A stretch of DNA of 64,000 nucleotides. Origin: Bacteroides ndongoniae. GTDB taxonomy: Bacteria > Bacteroidota > Bacteroidia > Bacteroidales > Bacteroidaceae. Every line of letters begins with the position of its first letter. The first letter of the stretch is position 1. The stretch lies in NCBI RefSeq assembly GCF_900108345.1, contig NZ_FNVV01000014.1, positions 868,001 to 932,000 of the forward strand. Direction: 5' to 3'. The notes beneath the pieces were generated by a model that worked only from the letters and a program-made list of their open reading frames with translations, had not been told where the DNA came from and made no database searches. A program made the translations under genes and the position numbers. Shown piece by piece: positions 1 to 6,431 of the stretch.

Positions 1-1
1 G

Positions 2-532
2 GCATTTGCCAACACCGACGGCGGACGGCTGCTGATCGGCGTGAAAGACAACGGAAAAATAGCCGGCGTACGCTCGGACGAAGAGCAATATATGATAGAG
101 GCCGCCGCACAGCTGTATTGCTCGCCGCAAGTGGACTATCGCATGCACACCTACCTGGCCGAAGGACGGAGTGTCCTCGTGGTCGAAGTAGAAGAAAGCC
201 GGCAGAAACCCGTCTACGCCCGCGACGAATCGGGCAAGAACCTGGCCTATCTGCGCATCAAGGACGAAAACATACTGGCCACGCCCGTACACCTGCGCGT
301 GTGGCAGCAAAGCGGCAATCCGCAAGGCGAACTCATCGAGTACACCCAGCGCGAACAGCTGCTGCTCGACCTGTTGCGCGAGAACGAGCTTCTGTCGCTG
401 AACCGCTACTGCCGCATGGCCCGCCTCTCGCGCCACGCCGCCGAGCATCTGCTGGCCAAGTTCATCCGCTACGGCATTGTAGAGACCGTGTTCGAAGGGC
501 ACAAGTTCCACTTCCGCCTGAAGCTGAGCTGA
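2..532 (+). CDS. AlbA_2 (Schlafen AAA_4-like) protein, C-terminal part
   Basis: The gene is cut by the left edge of the window; the open frame runs in from base 2. The visible N-terminal stretch (AFANTDGGRLLIGVKDNG) is the core of the AlbA_2 / Schlafen AAA_4 family, found in putative transcription regulators. The last ~60 residues (from about LIEYTQREQLLLDLL) look like a winged-helix or helix-turn-helix module, which fits a DNA-binding role. The GTG at 41 is an internal Val codon, not a start, because the domain clearly continues upstream. The DNA is GC-rich compared with the 20-33 kb region. The target is unknown; the family call is firm, the regulatory role is inference. Confidence 0.75.
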   Translation, partial: AFANTDGGRLLIGVKDNGKIAGVRSDEEQYMIEAAAQLYCSPQVDYRMHTYLAEGRSVLVVEVEESRQKPVYARDESGKNLAYLRIKDENILATPVHLRVWQQSGNPQGELIEYTQREQLLLDLLRENELLSLNRYCRMARLSRHAAEHLLAKFIRYGIVETVFEGHKFHFRLKLS

Positions 533-662
533 GGTAAGGTTCTCTCCTCCCTCCCCCCTGATTGCCGACCGGCTGGAGGCATAGAAGACGATCTGGAATG
601 CTGGCCGAAGAAAAATTAAGAAATAAGCCATGCACAATATTGGTGTAAACCGACTTATTTCG

Positions 663-670
663 TACTTTTG
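663..670 (+). promoter_or_regulatory. Bacteroides -7 promoter element for the gene at 703
   Basis: TACTTTTG matches the TAnnTTTG -7 consensus of Bacteroides housekeeping promoters and lies 33 bp before the start codon at 703. I see no clear -33 TTTG at the usual spacing. Confidence 0.5.
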
Positions 671-702
671 TAGCACAATTTCAATACTATTCATCAAACG
701 AT

Positions 703-1332
703 ATGGGAATATTTACCAACTTATTCAAAAAAAATACTGAAGAGAATTCTTCAAAAAACGTAGAAGACTTCGTGTCGCTGACCCGCGTATATTTTCAGTC
801 GGTCATCGCTGCCAACCTGGGCATCACCAACATACGCTTTGTGCCCGACGTGGCCAACTTTAAGCGCCTGTTCAAGATCCCTACCCAGGGCGGACGGCTG
901 GGACAAGCCGAAAAAACAGCTTCGAAGAAGATGCTGATGCAAGACTACGGCCTGAGCGAAAACTTCTTCAAGGAAATCGACTCATCCGTCAAGAAGCACT
1001 GCCGTACGCAGAACGACGTACAGTCCTACCTCTTTATGTATCAGGGATTTTCGAACGACCTGATGATGCTGATGGGCAACCTGATGCAATGGAAATTCCG
1101 CATGCCCTCCATCTTCAAAGGAGCCCTGCGCACCATGACCGAGAAGACCGTACACGAAGTATGCACCAAAACCGTGTGGAAGAAAGACGACGTGCACAAG
1201 ACAGCCGCATCCGTACGCCAATACAAAGAACGCCTGGGCTACTCCGAACAATGGATGACAGAATACGTCTACAACATCGTGATGCTGGCCAAGAAAGAAG
1301 CTGGAAAGAAGAAGGAAGAGACTGAGAAATGA
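703..1332 (+). CDS. Conserved hypothetical protein (209 aa)
   Basis: I do not recognise a named family. The product is a soluble, basic protein of 209 residues with no signal peptide or membrane segment. The N-terminus (MGIFTNLFKK) could be a short amphipathic helix. The middle is rich in Met, Phe and Lys, and the C-terminus is a Lys/Glu-rich tail (KKEAGKKKEETEK). The start is supported by a TAnnTTTG promoter element 33 bp upstream. It is followed after 20 bp by a DNA glycosylase-like gene on the same strand, so the two may be cotranscribed. Function unknown. Confidence 0.8.
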   Translation: MGIFTNLFKKNTEENSSKNVEDFVSLTRVYFQSVIAANLGITNIRFVPDVANFKRLFKIPTQGGRLGQAEKTASKKMLMQDYGLSENFFKEIDSSVKKHCRTQNDVQSYLFMYQGFSNDLMMLMGNLMQWKFRMPSIFKGALRTMTEKTVHEVCTKTVWKKDDVHKTAASVRQYKERLGYSEQWMTEYVYNIVMLAKKEAGKKKEETEK

Positions 1333-1352
1333 GTTGACTAAACAAAAGGCCA

Positions 1353-1928
1353 ATGAACATAGAGCAACATCCCCTGGAACCTTTCCTGCCCGAAAACGCC
1401 CAAGTGCTGATGCTGGGAAGCTTTCCGCCGCAACGTAAGCGGTGGTCGATGGAGTTCTATTACCCCAACTGGAACAACGATATGTGGCGAATCACAGGCC
1501 TCATCTTCTTCGGCGATAAGGAGCACTTCGTAGATAAGCAACAGAAACGCTTCGACCGCGAACGCCTCGTCAGCTTCCTGCGCCAGAAGGGGATTGCCCT
1601 GTTCGACACCGCAACCGCCGTACGCCGCCTGCAAGACAATGCGTCGGACAAGTACCTCGAAGTAGTGCAGCCCACCGACGTTTCTGCTCTGCTCCGCCGT
1701 CTGCCAGTGTGCCGCGCCGTCGTCACCACAGGCGAAAAAGCTACCGATACCCTCTGTACACTGTTCGGCATCGAAGCCCCCAGGGTAGGCGACTTCGGCG
1801 AGTTCGTCTTCGACGGACGCCCCATGCGTCTGTATCGGATGCCCTCATCCTCGCGAGCCTATCCGCTGGCGCTGGAAAAAAAAGCGGCCGTCTATCGCCT
1901 TATGTATCAGGACTTGCAGATGCTTTGA
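1353..1928 (+). CDS. Uracil-DNA glycosylase superfamily protein
   Basis: The protein has the two hallmark segments of the uracil-DNA glycosylase fold: an N-terminal GSFPP motif (about residues 22-26) followed by an aromatic-rich segment (FYYPNWNNDMWRI), and a C-terminal MPSSSRAYP motif that corresponds to the DNA-intercalating Ser-rich loop. This arrangement is closest to the family 6 (hypoxanthine-DNA glycosylase-like) group. The expected role is base excision of deaminated bases, in the cytoplasm. At 191 aa the length is normal for the superfamily. The exact substrate cannot be read from the sequence. Confidence 0.75.
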   Translation: MNIEQHPLEPFLPENAQVLMLGSFPPQRKRWSMEFYYPNWNNDMWRITGLIFFGDKEHFVDKQQKRFDRERLVSFLRQKGIALFDTATAVRRLQDNASDKYLEVVQPTDVSALLRRLPVCRAVVTTGEKATDTLCTLFGIEAPRVGDFGEFVFDGRPMRLYRMPSSSRAYPLALEKKAAVYRLMYQDLQML

Positions 1929-1948
1929 CAAACTTTTATTTGTCGAAG

Positions 1949-1981
1949 TGCTTGCATATTCAAAACTTTCCATTACCTTTG
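1949..1981 (+). promoter_or_regulatory. Promoter of tRNA-Trp
   Basis: TTTG at 1949-1952 and TACCTTTG at 1974-1981 are spaced by 21 bp, matching the Bacteroides -33/-7 promoter, and sit just in front of the tRNA start at 1993. Confidence 0.65.
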
Positions 1982-1992
1982 CAGCCGCAAAC

Positions 1993-2068
1993 ACGGGAAT
2001 AGCTCAGTTGGTAGAGCATCGGTCTCCAAAACCGAGTGTCGGGAGTTCGAGCCTCTCTTCCCGTGCCA
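1993..2068 (+). tRNA. tRNA-Trp (anticodon CCA)
   Basis: A full cloverleaf is visible. The acceptor stem is ACGGGAA / TTCCCGT, the anticodon stem is TCGGT / ACCGA with loop CTCCAAA (anticodon CCA), and the T stem is GGGAG / CTCTC. The discriminator is G2065 and the 3' CCA (2066-2068) is encoded in the DNA. A good Bacteroides promoter lies directly upstream. Confidence 0.95.
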
Positions 2069-2141
2069 ACCGAAGGAAGTTGAAACTGAAATGAGTTACA
2101 GCTTCCTTTTTTTGTATCAGATAAGCAGCATTTGGCGCGTC

Positions 2142-2501
2142 ATGAAAACCCTCTACATCATCCTCGGAAGCCTGTCGCTCGGGCTGGGAGTAGCCGGCAT
2201 CTTCCTGCCGATACTGCCCACCACCCCCTTTCTGCTACTGACGGCAGCTCTCTACTTCCGCGGCTCGCCACGCCTGTACGACTGGCTGCTACGACAAAAG
2301 CGGCTGGGCCCTTACATCCGCAACTTCCGCGAACATAAAGCCATACCGCTTCATGCCAAAATCGTCTCCGTAGGCCTGACGTGGCTCACCATCCTCTATT
2401 GCGTAGTCTTTCTGCTTCCGCAAGTATGGCTGAAGCTGTTGCTGCTGGCGTTGGCCGCGGGCATCAGCTGCCACATCCTGTCGTACAAGACGCTGAAATA
2501 G
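2142..2501 (+). CDS. YbaN-like (DUF454) inner-membrane protein
   Basis: This 119-aa protein has the DUF454 signature: an N-terminal membrane segment followed by GIFLPILPTTPFLLL and an AALYFRGSPRLYDWL segment, then two more hydrophobic stretches near the C-terminus. That gives about three to four membrane helices. The ATG at 2142 (MKTLYIILG) is chosen because it opens directly into the conserved domain; the ATG at 2091 would add 17 residues with no family match. The biochemical role of YbaN proteins is unknown. It lies 73 bp downstream of tRNA-Trp. Confidence 0.8.
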   Translation: MKTLYIILGSLSLGLGVAGIFLPILPTTPFLLLTAALYFRGSPRLYDWLLRQKRLGPYIRNFREHKAIPLHAKIVSVGLTWLTILYCVVFLLPQVWLKLLLLALAAGISCHILSYKTLK

Positions 2502-2559
2502 TTTTTCTTTCTGTTTCCGTTCTCGTTTTCTTGCTTCTAAGCCCCTTGTGTGTGCAGCA

Positions 2560-3138
2560 TTACTTCAGCACCACCAGCACCTTGCGGGCTCCGTGGGCCC
2601 CCATCACCAATGCCTGCTCGATATCGGCCGTCTTCGAAGGACCCGAAATGAAAACCCCATAAGGATAAGCCTCCGACTTCAGAGCAGCATAGGCTTCGTG
2701 CATGTTATTGACAAGGCGGTTGCGGTCGACAACGATGAGCAAGGCCTCGGCTATGAAATAGAGCAGCTTATGCTTCACGGCCTGAGGTATCCACACAGCG
2801 CCGTTTTCGGCCACTCCTATCTCGCCTGGAACAACAGCCAGATCAATGCCGTTCAGCTCCTGCGCACGCTCCAAATCGTCAGGATTGAGCGTAGCACATG
2901 TAACTTCGGGCAGGTTCGAAGCAATGCTCCGCGCCTCGGGGAAGTAAGTACGAATCAGCGAGTCGAGGGTGTCACCCTCTTGCCACAAAACGGCATTGCC
3001 TCCCACCTGACGGCTGACATCGCAAAACTGACTGATCTTGTCTGCATAAGTCGTTGCCTTCACCGCCCACTGGGGATAATCGAAACGCTGGCGGGTGTTG
3101 AGGCGTATCTTGTTTAAAATTTCATCACGGCTGCTCAT
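2560..3138 (-). CDS. lutC: Lactate utilisation protein C (LUD domain)
   Basis: LutC/YkgG is the LUD-domain subunit of the LutABC iron-sulfur complex, which oxidises L-lactate to pyruvate in the cytoplasm or at its membrane face. The 192-aa protein shows the LUD-type core, including GIDLAVVPGEIGVAENGAVW and a C-terminal ISGPSKTADIEQALVMGAHG segment, both typical of the family. It is the last gene of a lutA-lutB-lutC run and begins 2 bp after the lutB stop, so translation is probably coupled. I see no clear terminator in the short space before the convergent gene ending at 2501. Confidence 0.9.
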   Translation of the reverse strand: MSSRDEILNKIRLNTRQRFDYPQWAVKATTYADKISQFCDVSRQVGGNAVLWQEGDTLDSLIRTYFPEARSIASNLPEVTCATLNPDDLERAQELNGIDLAVVPGEIGVAENGAVWIPQAVKHKLLYFIAEALLIVVDRNRLVNNMHEAYAALKSEAYPYGVFISGPSKTADIEQALVMGAHGARKVLVVLK

Positions 3139-3140
3139 GG

Positions 3141-4523
3141 TTATTTCTCCTCCTTTCCTTGAACTTTATTCTTCTTCCACATTTCGTTAAACGACTCGGA
3201 AGCAAACTTGGGCAATTCACGTCCCTTTCCCCAGTCGTTCAGTCCGTTGTACTTCATAAACCGAGGCAAGGCATTCACCATCGGAGCTGCCCACAAAGCA
3301 GCATTAAACAGGTGCGGACGCTCCATCAGGAATTCCATACCTTCCGACATATATTGTTTCTCGGTGCTGGCCTTGCCGATGGCTTTCAAACCCTGACGCC
3401 ATTTGTATATCTGCTCGCCCAGGTCAACCTTGGCCGGGCAAACGTTGGAGCAGGACAGGCAAAGCGAACAGGCCGACAGGTTGTCGTAGTACTTCTGCGG
3501 GTCGTGAGCCATGCCCAGATTGATACCGATGGGGCCGGGGATGAAGTAGGTGTAAGAGTATCCCCCGCTGCGGCGGTAAACGGGGCAGGTGTTCATGCAC
3601 GCTCCGCATCGGATGCAGTTCAGCAGACGGATGTGGTCGGTGTTGGCCAACATTTCTGTCCGCCCGTTGTCCACGATGATGATGTGGTACTCGCCTCCCT
3701 GACGCGGCGAGCGGAAATGTGAAGTATAGGTAGTGCTGGGTTGTCCGGTGCCCGAACGTGCCAGCAAACGAGTGAAAACACCCAACGCATCCATGTCGGG
3801 CACAATCTTTTCGAGCCCGAAAGCCGATATGTTCAGCTTAGGACAGGACATGCCCATGTCGGCATTGCCTTCGTTGGTGCACACCACCACATCGCCCGTC
3901 GAGGCTACTGCGAAGTTAGCCCCTGTCATGGCTGCATCCGCATTCAGAAAGATATTACGCAGATTCTTGCGGGCTACGTGCGTCAGATAAGTAGGATCGT
4001 AGTTGCCTTTCTCGGCCCCCATCTCTTTTTCGAAGAGCTCGCCCACCTGCTGCCGCTTGATGTGGATAGCGGGCAACACTACATGGCTGGGCGGCAGGTG
4101 CATCAGTTGCAAAATGCGCTCGCCCAAGTCGGTCTCTACAGTGTCGATACCTTTCGATATCAGGAAGGGATCGAGTTCGCACTCTTCGGAAAGCATGGAC
4201 TTACTCTTTACAAAGCGCTTCACACCGTGGCTGCTGAGCAGGTCGTAGATAATCTGACGATATTCTTCGGCATCTTTAGCCCAATGCACAATGGCGCCGT
4301 TGGCTGTTGCATTCTTTTCAAACTCTACCAACAACTCGTCCAGGTGGCTGTTGGAGTATAGTTTCAGCTGGCAGGCCTTCTCGCGCAAGTCCTCCCATTC
4401 GGGCAGTTCACGGCTTATCTTATCTCGTTTGGCACGCACCATCCAGAGGGTTTCGTTGTGCCATGCCACCATATCCTTATTCTGAAGGAACTTCTCGGCG
4501 GCTTTTGAATGCTTGGTACTCAT
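3141..4523 (-). CDS. lutB: Lactate utilisation iron-sulfur protein B
   Basis: LutB/YkgF fuses an N-terminal LUD domain to a C-terminal ferredoxin-like domain. Two 4Fe-4S clusters are indicated by CIRCGACMNTCP (with a later Cys) and CSLCLSCSNVCP, around residues 300-370. A C-terminal tail of ~90 residues follows (DUF3390-like), and the total of 460 aa is normal. With LutA and LutC it forms the complex that converts L-lactate to pyruvate. The start ATG overlaps the lutA stop by 4 bp (4520-4523), a sign of translational coupling. Confidence 0.92.
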   Translation of the reverse strand: MSTKHSKAAEKFLQNKDMVAWHNETLWMVRAKRDKISRELPEWEDLREKACQLKLYSNSHLDELLVEFEKNATANGAIVHWAKDAEEYRQIIYDLLSSHGVKRFVKSKSMLSEECELDPFLISKGIDTVETDLGERILQLMHLPPSHVVLPAIHIKRQQVGELFEKEMGAEKGNYDPTYLTHVARKNLRNIFLNADAAMTGANFAVASTGDVVVCTNEGNADMGMSCPKLNISAFGLEKIVPDMDALGVFTRLLARSGTGQPSTTYTSHFRSPRQGGEYHIIIVDNGRTEMLANTDHIRLLNCIRCGACMNTCPVYRRSGGYSYTYFIPGPIGINLGMAHDPQKYYDNLSACSLCLSCSNVCPAKVDLGEQIYKWRQGLKAIGKASTEKQYMSEGMEFLMERPHLFNAALWAAPMVNALPRFMKYNGLNDWGKGRELPKFASESFNEMWKKNKVQGKEEK

Positions 4524-5260
4524 AGTTGTGAAGCTAATATTTCGACAATATGAATGGTTTTCACGGGCAGATGCTCACGATCGATGACACCCTGCATGTG
4601 CATCAGGCAAGAGCTGTCGGCACCGGTGATATATTCGGCTCCCGTCTCCATGTGATGTCTGATTTTATCCTGAGCCATGCAGACGGATACCGCCTGCTCT
4701 TCGACGGCAAACATACCTCCAAAACCGCAGCACTCGTCGGGATGAGCTGGTTCGAAGACTTCGATCCCCTGCACCATCGACAGCAGGTCGCGGAGTTTGT
4801 TGTAATAAGGAATGTTGCGCTCGCTGGGCGATGAAAGATTCAACTCGCGCACGCCGTGGCAGCTGTTGTGAATACTCACTTTGTGGGGGAAGCTGGCTTT
4901 CAGCGAAGAAGGCTTCAGTACATCGTGTACAAACTCACACAGGTCGTATATTTTCCCTGCACTTTGACACTGATGCCCTTCGTGCTTTAAGATGCCGGGA
5001 TGATTCAGTTTCACAAAGGCCACACAACTAGCCGAAGGGCCGACAATGTAGTCGTAAGCCTTGAACAAATCCTCGAATCGACGGGCCATTTCCGAGGCTT
5101 TGTCCTCGAAACCCGCATTGGCCATCGGCTGGCCGCAACAAGTCTGGTCGAGCGGATAATCGACGTCCACACCCAGGCTTTTCAGCAGTTTGTAAGACGC
5201 CACTCCCACTTGCGGATAGATGGCGTTGATATAACATGGAATAAACAAACCTACCTTCAT
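4520..5260 (-). CDS. lutA: Lactate utilisation protein A (CCG-domain Fe-S protein)
   Basis: The protein has two CCG (DUF3390/heterodisulfide-reductase D-like) cysteine-rich repeats: CCGQPMANAGF near residue 42 and CCGFGGMFAVE near residue 175, each preceded by further Cys residues. These bind Fe-S clusters in LutA/YkgE and GlpC/HdrB-type subunits. At 246 aa it is the normal size for LutA. It is the first lut gene, 33 bp after the queE stop on the same strand, so it may be read from the queD promoter or from one within queE. No LutR-type GntR regulator is next to it. Confidence 0.9.
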   Translation of the reverse strand: MKVGLFIPCYINAIYPQVGVASYKLLKSLGVDVDYPLDQTCCGQPMANAGFEDKASEMARRFEDLFKAYDYIVGPSASCVAFVKLNHPGILKHEGHQCQSAGKIYDLCEFVHDVLKPSSLKASFPHKVSIHNSCHGVRELNLSSPSERNIPYYNKLRDLLSMVQGIEVFEPAHPDECCGFGGMFAVEEQAVSVCMAQDKIRHHMETGAEYITGADSSCLMHMQGVIDREHLPVKTIHIVEILASQL

Positions 5261-5293
5261 GGGTTCATCAGATTATAATGTATTGTTAATCAT

Positions 5294-5839
5294 TTATTGA
5301 ATATTGATCAGCTTATGCGTCTGCAAGCTAAGCCTCCAACGCGGATGCTCCAAGACGCAAGCCACCGTCTCGGCCGTGTTCAGACACGAACAAGGCTGAA
5401 GGAAGAAATGTCTGGCAGGCAGCTGCTCGTAACAGGCCAAGTCCTGCCCTTCGTACACCACCTTTACTTCGTCCATACGCGTCAGCCTCAACTCTCCACC
5501 CTGCTTGGGCGAACAGGTCACCCAGTCGATGTTCGCTGGAAGAGGACGGGTACCGTTGGTTTCGATGCAAACGTATTTTCCTGCCTCGTGCAAACGGTCG
5601 ACAAACGCCTCGTCGATCCACAGCGAAGGTTCGCCACCCGTCAAAATCACCATCGTAGAAGGATATCGGCTGACTTCGGCCACGATGTCGTCGTCGGACA
5701 TCATCACTCCGCTTTCGTGCTGCGTATCGCAAAAAGAGCACTTCAGGTTGCAGCCCGAAAAACGTACAAATACCGCAGGCGTACCCGTGTGAAATCCTTC
5801 GCCTTGCAGGCTATAGAATATCTCGTTAATCTTTCTCAT
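5294..5839 (-). CDS. queE: 7-carboxy-7-deazaguanine synthase (radical SAM)
   Basis: QueE converts 6-carboxy-5,6,7,8-tetrahydropterin to 7-carboxy-7-deazaguanine on the route to queuosine. The radical SAM cluster motif CNLKCSFCDT (CxxxCxxC) lies near residue 32, preceded by the family's FYSLQGEGFHTGTPAVFVR segment; LTGGEPSL and ETNGT are also present. The ATG at 5839 (MRKINEIFYS) is chosen because it begins exactly where the family begins; an upstream ATG at 5902 would add 21 unrelated residues lying inside queD. The gene overlaps the queD 3' end by 14 bp. It is 181 aa, the short form. Confidence 0.93.
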   Translation of the reverse strand: MRKINEIFYSLQGEGFHTGTPAVFVRFSGCNLKCSFCDTQHESGVMMSDDDIVAEVSRYPSTMVILTGGEPSLWIDEAFVDRLHEAGKYVCIETNGTRPLPANIDWVTCSPKQGGELRLTRMDEVKVVYEGQDLACYEQLPARHFFLQPCSCLNTAETVACVLEHPRWRLSLQTHKLINIQ

Positions 5840-6158
5840 AGACAGCCATGTTTGACTCAGACTCCTGCACTTCAACTTTAAAACAGGTGGGTATCTGCTC
5901 ACATACCCAACGGGCTATGTTTTCGGCTGTAGGATTAAAAGGAAGTACTTCGTTCAGATTGCGGTGATCGAGTTTCTCTTTCACCACCTGCTTGATGTGG
6001 CTGAAGTCGACTACCATCCCATCGGCATTCAGCTCCTTCGAACGGCAATACACTGTGATAATCCAATTGTGACCATGCAAATTCTCGCATTTGCTACGAT
6101 AAGAAAGGCTCAGACTGTGTGCAGCCGATACCTCCATGCGTTTGATAACTGTATACAT
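5826..6158 (-). CDS. queD: 6-carboxytetrahydropterin synthase
   Basis: QueD makes 6-carboxy-5,6,7,8-tetrahydropterin from dihydroneopterin triphosphate, one step before QueE. The motif CENLHGHNW carries the catalytic Cys and two zinc His residues; the third zinc His is in SAAHSL near the N-terminus. The ATG at 6158 (MYTVIKRMEVSAAHS) gives 110 aa, the normal length; upstream starts would add ~50 residues reading through the folded intergenic element. It overlaps queE and heads the queDE-lutABC run. Confidence 0.92.
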   Translation of the reverse strand: MYTVIKRMEVSAAHSLSLSYRSKCENLHGHNWIITVYCRSKELNADGMVVDFSHIKQVVKEKLDHRNLNEVLPFNPTAENIARWVCEQIPTCFKVEVQESESNMAVYEKD

Positions 6159-6253
6159 ACGACTTGTTAATACTCTGATTAATAGAACTTTTTTATCGAT
6201 CATTGCATCTAATGTCACCTCAATGCGCCAGCAAAAATAATAAAAAAACAAAC

Positions 6254-6347
6254 AATCTGTCCCCCTAAGCAGAATATCTTGCAACCGAAATCTCTCAATT
6301 TCTACGTGCAAAGCCTCTTTAAGGCTCTCTGCTTAACAGGACAGATT
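6254..6347 (-). ncRNA. Folded 94-nt RNA element upstream of queDE (riboswitch, small RNA or elaborate terminator)
   Basis: The sequence folds into a clear three-way arrangement. The outer stem AATCTGTCC / GGACAGATT joins 6254-6262 to 6339-6347, and an adjoining stem TAAGCAGA / TCTGCTTA joins 6266-6273 to 6328-6335. Inside are a hairpin AGCCT / AGGCT (6312-6316, 6322-6326) and a second arm TTGCA / TGCAA (6279-6283, 6307-6311) capped by GAAAT / ATTTC (6287-6291, 6298-6302). On the minus strand the outer stem is followed at once by a T-rich run, as in an intrinsic terminator; the plus strand lacks this, so I assign the minus strand. It lies between the transglutaminase stop (6432) and queD. I do not recognise a known RNA family. 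Confidence 0.45.
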
Positions 6348-6431
6348 GACTTATCATCGGTCGGTCAAAATAGCAAACAAAACGTCGCTTTGCCAATGAC
6401 AGACTTATCTTCTTTTCTACTCATCCATTTC

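Noticed and set aside
6254..6347. Known preQ1 riboswitch
   Set aside because: The short H-type pseudoknot pattern and A-rich tail of preQ1-I are absent, and the fold does not match the other classes as I know them; kept only as an unclassified element.
6254..6347. Small mobile repeat (MITE)
   Set aside because: The ends are inverted but no flanking target duplication is seen and there is no second copy in the window; not excluded genome-wide.
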